Shown piece by piece: positions 39,059 through 49,178 of a stretch of DNA of 64,000 nt. The DNA is taken from positions 10,602,001 through 10,666,000 of the forward strand of contig NC_079884.1 in assembly GCF_029227915.1 (NCBI RefSeq), given 5' to 3'. The notes beneath the pieces are model-generated. The model had not been told where the DNA came from and searched no databases. It worked only from the letters and a program-made list of their open reading frames with translations. The stretch's first letter is position 1. Every line of letters starts with the position of its first letter. The position numbers were made by a program, and so were the translations under genes. The stretch is from Hydractinia symbiolongicarpus. Lineage: Eukaryota > Cnidaria > Hydrozoa > Anthoathecata > Hydractiniidae.

Positions 39059-39741
39059 AACGTAGGGGAAATGGGCTTGCCATTAAGGGGCAGGGGAAGG
39101 GGGTCTATGTCTAGCGGCCAATTTGCCGTATCACTGCTGGACTGAACAAAAAAAACGAACCTTTCTACATGATGGCTTGCATGTTTTTTAAAAAGGCAAA
39201 CCTGTGTGCAATACACTCAATGACAGTGCCGTGTTTTTCCTGCCCTCGCAGAAATTGAGGTAAATTTTCCGCTTAGTTTGTTTACATTTTTACCTCCATT
39301 TCTGTGCGCGCATCAGGCATTACGTAATCACTTAGATGCGTGCGCAAGTAAATATCTGGACTGTGATTCCATGTATTAGCATTAAAGTTGTTTTGAAATT
39401 TTATAATATGGATATAGCTAACTACTAAACCTAGCTATTTTTTCATATTAAACTAAGGACTAAATATTGCTTATATATATAAGAAATATAAGAAAAGTTC
39501 GCTTATATGTAAGAAAAGTCACATTTCGTTAATTTGAGATGGAAAGCTCAGCTTTTTATTTTTATAGGCTAGCTTTATATCCTCCCGTTAGATAATTTAT
39601 CAAATTTTTTGTAATTACTAGTCTATAAAACTCCCCAAAATTGCCTGTAATCACCCCAAACCATTCATAATCACCCACAATCAGACGCAACCATCCAGAA
39701 AACCAGACAAACATTTATTCTAGGGCAAGGATGTTTTATGG
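39059..39741. other. Non-coding spacer
   Basis: AT-rich with no exon supported; a weak ctgccctcgcag|aaattgagg acceptor-like site near 39240 leads nowhere. Confidence 0.45.
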
Positions 39742-40105
39742 TCAGCAACCTTGCTGCCCAGGGTGCTTTTTCTCTATTGACATTTTGATGTTGGAAGGCA
39801 GAAGGCTCGGTGGACAAGATTGTATGATATAATATTCAAGGCCTATATGTTTATAAAGTTGTAGTGGAAAAGCAGAAAAGTAAAGTCGGTTCGCAATAAT
39901 CTCAGCACTCTGTAACAAAGTAAACCACCATCTAGATGTGACCTGAAAACACTGTAGATAAATTACTATTGGCTTGTTCATTAGTAGCTACTTTTTTTTC
40001 GACAAGAATTTGTATTTTTTGTGACCTGTGAGCTTTACTTTTTCTTGCCTTATTTTTTAAAGTTGGAGACAAGTGAGGGACGTTTAAACTTGTGAACTCA
40101 AAACC
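39742..40105 (-). CDS. Candidate minus-strand exons of an unrecognised gene
   Basis: A protein-like open stretch reads VHGFEFTSLNVPHLSPTL then KNKARKSKAHRSQKIQILVEKK (about 40100-40005). After acceptor ttttcag (near 39953) a second stretch reads VTSRWWFTLLQSAEIIANRL and onward to ...KHPGQQGC and a stop at 39742. With a donor at gtagct (about 40005) the two would join in phase 0 over a ~55-bp intron, unusually short for this window. Just upstream another frame (LPETKKLKLRESLAQTLG) is also protein-like but out of frame, so the 5' part is either unresolved or broken. Family not recognised. Confidence 0.33.
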
Positions 40106-40179
40106 ATGAACCAAGCGTCTGGGCTAACGACTCTCTCAGTTTTAACTTTTTCGTCTCTGGTAGCTGAAAGAATGTTTCA

Positions 40180-40400
40180 AAAATGAAAACGCAATCTAAA
40201 AAAACATTTCTATTGCCGCTTTTTCTTTTAAACTTTTAAAATGCGATCTATAAAAGCATTTTTATCGCCGTTCTTCGTTCTTAAACATTTGAAACAAAAT
40301 CTAAAAAAGTTTTTCTATTGCTGCTTTTTGTTCTTAAACTTTTAAAACGTGATTTAAAAAAGCATTTCTATCGCTGCTTTTCATTCTTAAGCTTTTCTGT
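40180..40400. repeat. ~53-bp imperfect tandem repeat, four copies
   Basis: The unit atctaaaaaagcatttctat plus cgctgctttttgttcttaaacttttaaaa starts near 40193, 40245, 40299 and 40352 with scattered changes. Confidence 0.8.
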
Positions 40401-41290
40401 TGCCACTTAAAAAATTTCGATTCGCAATTTTATCATTTTTTTTGAAAAGTGATTCGCAATAATGGCATTTCGATTTGCAAATTGCAAATTGCGAACTGCT
40501 AATTCAAACCCTGAATAGACTTTAGCCAATAATAATGTTTCTACACAGGTATAAGAATCCTTAATATATATTTAATATTTTAGTTATGTTTTTTTACACC
40601 TGAACCGGCTTATTGTCTGTCCAACCTCGTTATCAGGGTTCAAATGGCGAATCATTTTACAAAGAAAATGTTGAAATTGTGAATCCTATTTTTCATCAAT
40701 CATTTGTATCAGATATTCCTATAATAATTGTTGCAACAAAATAATAATTAATCTCTTCTAGTCCGGGTTAGTAAGTTGGAAGGAAATAATTAAAGTAGTG
40801 ATAATTTTTTTTATATATAGTTATGTAAAAGAATACAATTTTGCAGATTGGAAAATCAGCAGACCAACCCCCTTATTTTGCAAGGATAAGGATGCGAACA
40901 TGCCAAATTTTCAATGGTGGTTCTACAGTCACCAAAAATTTGCTGATTTCCGAGCCACTTCCGTTTTCTTTTAATTCTAATTCGAACCCTGAATGTATAT
41001 ATATAGCTAGCTAAAGAAGTTATTTCCTGTGCATTTTTTTAGATGTTACATTTCTGAATATGAATTTCAATATCCATTCTACTCTTTTAGTCCCCGGAGG
41101 ACAAGAATTTCTTTTAAGACCAATCTAATTTACAATGGTGTTTAGGTGATTGCACTTGAAATATAAAGCAGTTACCAATCCATAATAGTATGACCAAGAT
41201 GTTACTTTCATGTTTTTATAGATCGTTCTTAAATAAAATATTTATTTCGGCCATTGTAAATACCTAAATTTATTTAATATTTCAAGAATC
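40401..41290. other. Spacer upstream of TSEN15
   Basis: AT-rich, presumably includes the TSEN15 promoter. A run of gattcgcaat/aatttgcaaattgcgaa motifs occurs at 40420-40500. No TATA box stands out. Confidence 0.4.
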
Positions 41291-43129
41291 ATGGAAGATG
41301 ATCCTGAACATCGGAAAAACAGTTTTCATGGACATCCTAAGGTGAGAAGAACTGCTTTTTAAATTTTCTTCAGTTATATTTGGGAAATGAACTGTTTTTG
41401 AATAATTTTGTATTTATCCATTATATAATATAGTTGAAAGAAATGTATAACATGGGCATAAAGTCAAGTAAAATTCTTCAAAACTCACTTCTGGTGTATT
41501 TACAATTAATAGAAAGTATGTAAGGTAAACTTGTATTTTCGTTTACACTGTTAACTCATGTGAAATGACTGTTCACTCGTTTTTTAATGCCCTATTTTAT
41601 TTTGTTTTTCTCTTGTGTGTGTATATATATGCCTTTCGAACCATCTTAAATCGTAAACACTTTTTTAGTTCAAAATTGGTTTGATGTGGAGTTAGTACCT
41701 GCTATTGAAAATCAAGTTGTGTTTATAAAAGGAAGAAGAACTTATAAGGTTTTGACTACTTACTTCTCGAGGGTTGTCTCTAGAATTCCGATGACGAGTT
41801 AACTCGTCATTAGGTTTGTCGCAACAATGCATGTGATCTATCGTCTTAGAAATGCTGAAGAAGACTTAAGTCATTATTTACTTATCTCTAGTTTTTGTTG
41901 TGTTAAAGATTTTTAGCCATTTTTAGCCACTACCTTAATTAGATAATCTATAGATAATATTTATATTTCTTTTATCATTTTAAAACTGTTTTGGTGGCAA
42001 TTGCTGTAACGAATATTATTAACTTTGTATCCGTGTTGGCAGCGAAAGGTTAAGTTGTGTTTCTTTTTTGTTGCAGTGGGAATGGATTGTTCCATTCCTG
42101 CTGCTGATAACCGGTTAACTCGTCTTTCTAGACAACAATGAGAAAACATACTTCGCAGTTGTTTTTTATACTGAAACATAGAAGAATATGATCCGCCAAC
42201 TAGGATTACAACTCGCGGCACACTGGAAGACCGCGCCAATTTTTTACGGTTAAAGGATAAACGGCAAGAAACAATGACTTAACTCATCATAGGCAGTCAA
42301 CGTGTTAACGGGATGAAATTCTGCTACTATCTACTACGATTTGTGGGGTGAATTAAATACGCAAAATTTTAATTCGTGCGAAAATTTTATACTATATATA
42401 GATGACAAATGGTTGAATAGTGTGAGGTCTTTTCGTTTTTCTTATTAAGTGACACAAAAAAAGAAAGTACATGCAATGTTTTTTTTTCTGTATAATTTTT
42501 TGTCTGTCTTTGTATGTTGCCATGTATAAATTGTAATAAAATAATCTTTTAGGCCATTAAAATGGAATATGTGTTGTCCATAGGCTCCAATGAATCGTTC
42601 ACCACAGAACAGTAAGTCTGTTCCAGAATGTCATTTTTACAATTTTTTGTTTTGACGAATCAAATTTCGCGAATCACGAAATCTTTCAAAAAACGCAAAA
42701 AAAACTTTGGAAAAAAGATTTCCCAATTTTTACGTGGGCTTAATCTGTGGAAACTTGAATAGTTTTTTATCTGGAAACCCGTGAAATTCAATCAAAACTT
42801 TTCTGAACTAGGTTTAATGATTTTTAAATTTTATTTATAGTCTCAATTCCTTAATTGATGTTGCATGTCAACTCGGCTGTTCTGATAAAAGGTAAAGATA
42901 AAGGTTTCGATAAAGAGTCGTGTCTTCTTTGTACAGATGTAAATTTATATTATTTTATTGCATTGCTTTGTTTAGTTTGTTGTTAGCATTTGTTGATAGC
43001 GGTTCGACAGTGGTTTTTTACCAAATCACCAAAGGTTTAATACCTCCTGCAAAACCGTCTCAAAAAGAACTTTTAAAAATGAGCAAGTTGCCAGAATGGA
43101 ATGAAAGAAAAGGAAAGTGGAAATATTAA
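41291..43129 (+). CDS. TSEN15: tRNA-splicing endonuclease subunit TSEN15, complete, 6 exons
   Basis: Exons 41291-41341, 41434-41515, 41669-41748, 42553-42611, 42841-42891 and 42976-43129 join with consistent phases to 477 nt, 158 aa (human 171). Family landmarks: HPKLKEMYNMGI near the N-terminus, YLQLIE followed by QNWFDVELVPAIENQV, and AFVDSGSTVVFYQITKGLIP near the C-terminus. These match human HPKYLEMMELDI, LDLMESKSWHEV and AIVESDSTIVYYKLTDGF. TSEN15 is a non-catalytic subunit of the nuclear heterotetramer that cuts introns from pre-tRNAs. The acceptor for exon 6 could also be at 42936 (tacag), which would add 13 residues in frame; the shorter form aligns better. Donor gttttg after exon 3 is weak. 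Confidence 0.93.
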
Positions 43130-45160
43130 CCTTTTTTATTTTCCGTGTTTATTTTCGGAATATGTGTTGATTCGCTTCAAGGAAATAGTATATCCGTCAA
43201 TCACAATTCTTTGATGTCAAGATGTGCACTTGAAAAGATAGGAATACTTTTGGTACGGATAAAAAAGTCATATGATTTGGTTATTTAGAAGAAGCATTAT
43301 GCAATATTACAAACGAATATGTTTTTGTTATGTTTTGTGGAAAAGACTTTGTGTAGCGAAAACTTCAAAGTGTCCTTATATTTCTGAGCAAACAGTCCGT
43401 CTGAAAAATCTTGATCCTTAAGAAAACCTATTTAGTACTATTTCGAGTGTAATTTTGGTCATGGCGAACAGAGTGCGTTTGCTCCAAAATGTTCACGAGT
43501 ATAGATGACTTGCCAGTACAAAAGTTTACGGCTTTTTGCACATGCGCACACAGGTAAGAAAGCAGGACTGTATGGGGTAGAATATATATTATTAAATTTA
43601 CAGATTTTCTGGAAGTGCAAAATTCAAAAGTGCGACAAGTCTAGGGATTGCAAAGTGAAACAAAATTGGATTACAAAGTGCGGTAGGATTACAAAAGTCT
43701 CAATTTTAGGAGAAGAGGGAGACTTTGTAAACATTTTTATTGTAACATTCAAAGCCTACAATGTCGCACTTTTATATCTCCTCGTTAATTTATATCCTTC
43801 GAAAACAACTGAATTTATAGCGCTATGTTTTTTCTAAGTTATAAGGATGTTTGCGTTATATATTGAAAGTGGTTTTCTGCATCTCCTCCTCTGTGCGTTT
43901 TTTTAAAACGTTGTTTTCTTTGTTTTATATTTGCCAAAAAGTTGTCGTAGGTAATTACATGCATGATTGGGTTTTAACGAGCCATTACCAGAAAAGACAC
44001 GTTCCACTTCAAGCAGATAGGCATTGTTTTGTTAGTAACTTGAACGTGCTAAGAAGGGTGGTTTGTGAAAGTTTTGTCGGAAAATAATAAGTTAATTTCT
44101 TTGTAATCTAAATGATAAGTAGTTTGTTATTACAAGCTCGTGAGCTTGTATTAAAATGCAAATGTGTCCCACAGGAATGGAATTTTTTGCCTCTTTGAGC
44201 ACCGAAATGGAGTAGTCGTGTGTTCGAATCTCATCGTGGTAACTATTTTTACTTTTTTTTTTTTTGCTGTTATAAATTTTATTTTTGAAAAAGATAAAAT
44301 AAGTGTTCAAAACCATTATTTAACTAACTGGTTAATTAAAGGTGTTTCCACCAAAGTTTACAAAAGTGAATGTAGGCAGAATTAAGGTCTCCCCAAATGC
44401 CTGGACAGTAGTTTGCGAAAAAAAAATGTCCATTACGTAAGAGAGAAACGAATACGCTCCACCGTACAAAATTTGGTGAAATGTAAGCAAAAGGCAAATT
44501 ATATTGTAAATAATGACGAGAACAGAATTCTTTTCGCTGCGCTAATGACACGCAAACATAGAGAAACATGATGAAATTTTCCGATTCCGTTTTTGTTATT
44601 TGTCTCCGCGGCATGAGCGCACAGGATTTTTTTTAACAAAGTTTGCTATTTGTGATAATTCTGGTAATATATTTTTTAAACTACAGCTATTTCCTTTTTC
44701 GAACGACTAAGATTTACTCGTATTATTTTTTTTATTTTGCTTTTTCCCACTGAGTGACTCTCTTATACCCCGTTCTTTTTTAGGGGGGGGGGGTCTACTG
44801 AATTACTAAATTTAGCAAAAATTCAGGTAGGGCTTGTGGTCTTTCTTCTTCCTGTCAGTCAGTTCACCCATTGATCCATTAAAAATTGAAATTTCGAGGA
44901 AAATTTTGAAAAATAACTGCGTAGTGCGTAACAAATATTATTACCTATCTGAATAGCAAAATATGTCGTGTTTAACTTTGTAACAGAAATCACAATATGA
45001 TAGACAGCTTTTTATAAACTTTATTCGCGAGATTGTTTACGTATATCATACGTTTTGTTCCATTTAAAGACAATAATTAATATCTAAGTACTCCTTTGAA
45101 ATTACCATCTGCGACGAAGATCGTATTGTTTTAAAAGTTTATAGTTGATTCCAGTCTTGT
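43130..45160. other. Spacer with SINE-like insert
   Basis: No supported exon; the 43505-43837 frame has no donor or acceptor that keeps a domain. A tRNA-derived repeat lies at 44095-44285. A G-run (ggggggggggg) is at 44783. Confidence 0.45.
44095..44285 (+). repeat. Probable tRNA-derived SINE, copy A
   Basis: aagctcgtgagcttgt leads to cctctttgagcaccgaaatg, then a pol III B-box-like gtgttcgaatctcatcgtgg, a T12-15 run and tgctgttataaatttta. The tail matches 58010-58125 (T-run then ctgttgttataattaaa). Confidence 0.55.
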
Positions 45161-45169
45161 TATAAATAG
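45161..45169 (+). promoter_or_regulatory. TATA box upstream of NHL gene
   Basis: tataaatag, about 70 bases before the ATG at 45231, leaving room for a 40-base 5' UTR. Confidence 0.5.
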
Positions 45170-45230
45170 TTCAGAACGTTCATTTCACAGCCATAAGAAA
45201 AAGAGTTGCTGCACGTGAAAGTTGTAAAAA

Positions 45231-46085
45231 ATGGCTTCTGTTGAGTACAAAAACTTATCGGCAAAGGAAACAGTCGGAGGAACCAATGACGAATATGATG
45301 ACGATTATATGTTCATTCAGTCGCAACATCTTATTGCTGATGACGATAAACTTTACGTCGCTATGATGTTAAATCGAAACTTTCGAGTTGTGAATGTATC
45401 TGACCAAAAATCTGTCGTCGATGCCCCGATAACAGAGCAGGTGAAACTGGCAGCAGGAATGTGTTTCCATGGCGATGACGAAATATTAGTTGCTGATTTA
45501 AATGGCGATAAAGTCGTGACGTTGAAAAAAGCAGATTACACATTCGTGAAAGAAGCAGATGTAAAATTCAATAAACCGAATTCTTTGGCGGTTGATCATG
45601 ATGGAAACATCATTGTCGGTGAAGTCGGCGACAGCAGCAAGCAGGTCAGATGTTTCGACGATAAGTGGGCAGAAAAATACGCAATAAAAAAAGTTGGCGA
45701 TGATGATTTATCTGGCGTAAATTATGTGTCGTGCGATATGGGAAATAAACGCGTAATAATTACCGACACGGATAAGAATGCTGTTCATGTTTTCTCGTCA
45801 GAAGGTTCTCATGTATTCAGTATTAATAAAAATGAGGAAGATGATGGCCAGTTAAGTAATCCTGGTGGAACCACAGTTGACCAGTGTGGCAACATTCTGG
45901 TGTGTGATACTGGAAATAATTGTGTGCAGGTATTTGACAAAGACGGAAAATTCGTTTCTCGTTTTGGAGAAGAAGATCTCTTTGTGACGCCTCTTGATAT
46001 TTACATGAAACCTAACAAGGAAATAGCTGTTTTGGATGGCAGTGTTATGTCTGGTTGGAGTCGTGTGCAAGTGTTTGCTTACTGA
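45231..46085 (+). CDS. NHL-repeat beta-propeller protein, intronless, 284 aa
   Basis: A single uninterrupted frame, ATG at 45231 in a good context (gtaaaaaatggct), stop at 46083-46085. NHL-type blades are visible: NKPNSLAVDHDGNIIVGEVG (about 114-133), SNPGGTTVDQCGNILVCDTG (209-228) followed by NNCVQVFDKDGKFVSRFG, and weaker ones at 73-96 and 160-190. No RING, B-box or coiled coil precedes them, unlike TRIM-NHL proteins, and there is no signal peptide, so it is probably a cytosolic stand-alone propeller. The acidic N-terminus (NDEYDDDYMF) is unusual. Lack of introns among intron-rich neighbours suggests a retrocopy or lineage-specific single-exon family. Binding partner unknown. Confidence 0.87.
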   Translation: MASVEYKNLSAKETVGGTNDEYDDDYMFIQSQHLIADDDKLYVAMMLNRNFRVVNVSDQKSVVDAPITEQVKLAAGMCFHGDDEILVADLNGDKVVTLKKADYTFVKEADVKFNKPNSLAVDHDGNIIVGEVGDSSKQVRCFDDKWAEKYAIKKVGDDDLSGVNYVSCDMGNKRVIITDTDKNAVHVFSSEGSHVFSINKNEEDDGQLSNPGGTTVDQCGNILVCDTGNNCVQVFDKDGKFVSRFGEEDLFVTPLDIYMKPNKEIAVLDGSVMSGWSRVQVFAY

Positions 46086-46227
46086 ACTCATCCATATCAA
46101 CCATTTAACTTACTGTAGAGCATATCAGAATTATTAGAATTTATCATATTATCCTTGTGTTTTCTTTTTTCTGGAAATAACACGTTAACAACCTAAAATT
46201 GCTTTAAGAAAATTGAGCTGTCGTTAA

Positions 46228-47041
46228 GGTGGCAGTAACCCTTTTAAAAATCAGAATTTTTTTTTTACATAATTAGTTACGAAAGGTTATTTTCAGACTA
46301 TATATCCATGTCACGATTTTATGGTTAAATACTATTATCTTTCACCAAAAGTATTCAGCCTACACAATTCCTCTTTAAAATAAAATTCATGAATAATTAA
46401 TTAGTTCTGCCGAATATAGTTTAAGTCTACGTGCTTGCGAAATTGTACAGAAAGAAAGAGAAGCGTTAATAACAACAAAGATGGCGCATTACTTAGAAAT
46501 TTAAGACGATCTTCATTATGCTACACTGCACGAGCTTTAACTTTCGATAGTATTTTCGTTTTAATTTAAAATTTTCAGACATGCTTGGTGAATCATGCAG
46601 CCATGATACGGTGTGCGGAAATCTTTTTATTCGAAATATTTCTATTCTAACAGCGTTAGATGCAGCAGGGGATGTTAACAAAGAATCTTTTGAAAAAAAC
46701 AAAAGGCTATTGTTAAAAAAAATAAAAATGAACAAAAAAATCCGCACACCTTTTTAACAGGGTTAACCCGAGGTTCATTTAAAAACAGAAGCTGATGAAA
46801 AATAACGAGATTGTAAAAAGTTAGAGCTTGTAGAAGCCGATTTTTTTTGTTTTTGGTACATTTTTAAAAAGAATTTTCTGCTGACTCAGCAATTTTAGTG
46901 TTCAGCTAAAATCATTTTATTATGTATTAAGGCCTTTATTTCTATGAAATAGTAAAAAAAAAAAATAAAAAAAATGGTATAAATAAAACACTCAGTAAAA
47001 AATTCAGCTATTTGGACAGCTAAAAAAGGGTTACTGCCACC
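46228..47041. mobile_element. TTAA-flanked DNA transposon, non-autonomous, copy 2 (814 bp)
   Basis: Begins GGTGGCAGTAACCC, ends GGGTTACTGCCACC, with TTAA at 46224-46227 and 47042-47045. The interior matches copy 1 (12637-14512) apart from two blocks absent here. No coding capacity. Terminal inverted repeats plus TTAA indicate a piggyBac-like origin. Confidence 0.85.
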
Positions 47042-47045
47042 TTAA

Positions 47046-47903
47046 GCAAAATTTTTTTGCTGTTAGGACTTTACCATAACTTACTACGAATAGTTAAAAA
47101 ACAATAAATTACATTTTGAGACTTATATAAAAATTTTAAGCATAAATAAATGAGGCTGAATTCAATATACCTGATGATCGTAAATATGATTGCAGGATTG
47201 GACATTAAAAATCATCCAATAGAGCGAAATTCCATTCTGCGAATATCAATTTTTAAAATGCTGTTTTTATCTTTTTATGACACTAAAAGCTTTCCCATTA
47301 TCTCATCATTGACGAAGTCAATCGGTTTTTGTTTGCGAAAAGTATTAAACGAATAATGCACAATGTTCAACAACAGTCAATGTTACGGAGACATTTACAA
47401 CAAAGGGTCACAGAAGATGTAAAACAAACGGTTCCCTACAACTGTTGCATAACAATTGCGGCTCTTATGGAAAAAAAACAAGCTTAAGGAGAACAAATAT
47501 TTGGGGAAGAAAGTGTTACAGATGGATGCCTCAAAATGCTTTACTTATCAAACCTCGATCCCAGGGCTTTTTATATGACATATCAAAAGGAGAAAAAAAG
47601 CCCTGGGATCGAGGTTGTACTTTTCCACAACATCAATTTACGGATGACATTTTTCAAAATTTGAGATTATTTTGTTGTTGTCAATGCTGAAGATTTAGTA
47701 CACGTTCTTGTGTTCATAGGATACTTACAAAAAATTTTGTTATGCAGCAAAATTCTCGGAGACTATTTGTAATAATAGGGATTATTTTGTGGAAATAATT
47801 TTTGCGGTTCGAAAGAGACTATGATGTTGAAAATGGCAGTACTGTGTCAGTAGAAAACTAGGTACGAATCAACCCAGCTAAGCAATTTAAGGACGTTTAT
47901 TGT
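47046..47903. other. Spacer containing a short palindromic element
   Basis: Apart from the hairpin at 47551-47616 nothing is supported; frames at 47150-47356 and 47445-47690 look like chance. Confidence 0.45.
47551..47616. mobile_element. Short palindromic element, perfect arms (MITE-like)
   Basis: aacctcgatcccagggcttt and its inverse aaagccctgggatcgaggtt flank a ~20-bp centre. Same family as 16189-16291; a half-site ggggtcgaggtt lies at 49082. Confidence 0.85.
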
Positions 47904-48466
47904 TCACATGGCCTTCATGTTTTTTTTGCTGTTGTAAAAAATACTTATAAATAAATTTTGGGGGCGGGGAGTGATGGGGGGAGGGGAATCAGCAGTAGGA
48001 TTAACAATGGCATTATTTAGAATTTCAGGTTGATTCAAGTAGTTTCTTTTCAAACTTATAATCTTTACACGCTCAAATATATTATCATCCATTGTTATTC
48101 GCTTTTTGAGATAAACAGGCTTATAATAAATCGCTTTAGGGGCCGTTGCTGTTGGTAATGGTACCTTTAAGGAAAGAGATTAGAACGCGTTTGTTATCAT
48201 TTTACAACTGCCTTTCAAAAATCAAGAAAAATCAGATTGTTTTTTTTTAAGCACTCCGTCGTAAAATGTAATTAACTTTATAACAAGGGACAAGGATGAC
48301 CATCAATAAAGTAAATGTAAAAGGTGTAAATAATGTTTTTTAGTGAGGAGTTTACACTACATCTACTCCTCCCTCCACGTTTTAGTTTGCTATTTGGCGT
48401 TTCACTAGCAATGTTTAAAAGAAAAAATACTTACGCAACGATCGCTTGGTAGTCACTTGTCGTCTA
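47904..48466 (-). CDS. Candidate two-exon minus-strand gene fragment
   Basis: The downstream exon, about 48147-47904, reads from acceptor accaacag through APKAIYYKPVYLKKRITMDD, NIFERVKIISLKRNYLNQPEI to a stop at 47904. It is clearly protein-like, at least to about residue 60. An upstream exon, 48466-48426 (acceptor gattttag, donor gtaagt), reads HNSRRQVTTKRSL and joins in phase. The protein would be basic. The last 15 codons, after a C-rich run, may be intronic. No family recognised; no start found with confidence. It would be transcribed divergently from the gene at 49179. Confidence 0.38.
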
Positions 48467-49136
48467 GAGTTGTGCCTAAAATCGGTTTTCCACTAGGCGG
48501 ATTATTCCGTGTGGAGCGTTTGGCACAATGGACTTTTCCCAGTACGCCGAACGCATTTTATTTTCCCACTTTTGGCCCATTACATAACTAGGCGCGATTG
48601 AATGCCTAGTGAGAGTACGTGAAAGTTATCGATAAGACTAATTTTATAAAAAATATTTGTGATGAGTTAGACGATTAAGAAAATGTATTTTCCTTACTTT
48701 TTTTAAAAAAACTGTAAAAAAAGCAAGGCTACAAAACATATTTAGTCGAAATTAATTTAATTCCACACTTTGCGATCATATCAAGCATCTGCTTTTACTT
48801 GTCCAACTTCGTAACACTAAGATGCACATTTTGGACACCCGTCTAGCAGATAAATCACTTGACCTCCTTGTTGAATTTTGGATGCAACTCGAGTACAATT
48901 GAATGTTGAGAATCAAGCTGCAACCATATTTTAAAACAAGTCTAAGCCTTTTGCTGTTTTTGCAATCTCATTCGTTTGTCATTGTTTATTCACTTGAGGC
49001 TGTTATCCGTCCTCTACTTTGCGCTTTCTACCTTTCGGGAAAACACACTTCACATCATATAAGGGGCGTCGTAAAAACACCGGGGTCGAGGTTGTCATTA
49101 CACCCCCGCACCCGTGAAGCGTGGAATTTCGCATTC
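48467..49136. other. Spacer / probable bidirectional promoter region
   Basis: Lies between the minus-strand candidate and the + gene starting at 49137 or 49179. The 49060-49130 part is GC-richer (ccggggtcgagg, acccccgcacccgtgaagcg), as expected near a promoter or a MITE half-site. Confidence 0.35.
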
Positions 49137-49178
49137 ATGAGAATTGTACATGACACCAATACAAACTCGAGCACAAAG

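Noticed and set aside
43505..43837. 110-aa plus frame
   Set aside because: No domain, no splice signals that retain it, AT-driven composition.
44164..44385. 73-aa plus frame
   Set aside because: Falls on the tRNA-derived SINE and its T-run.
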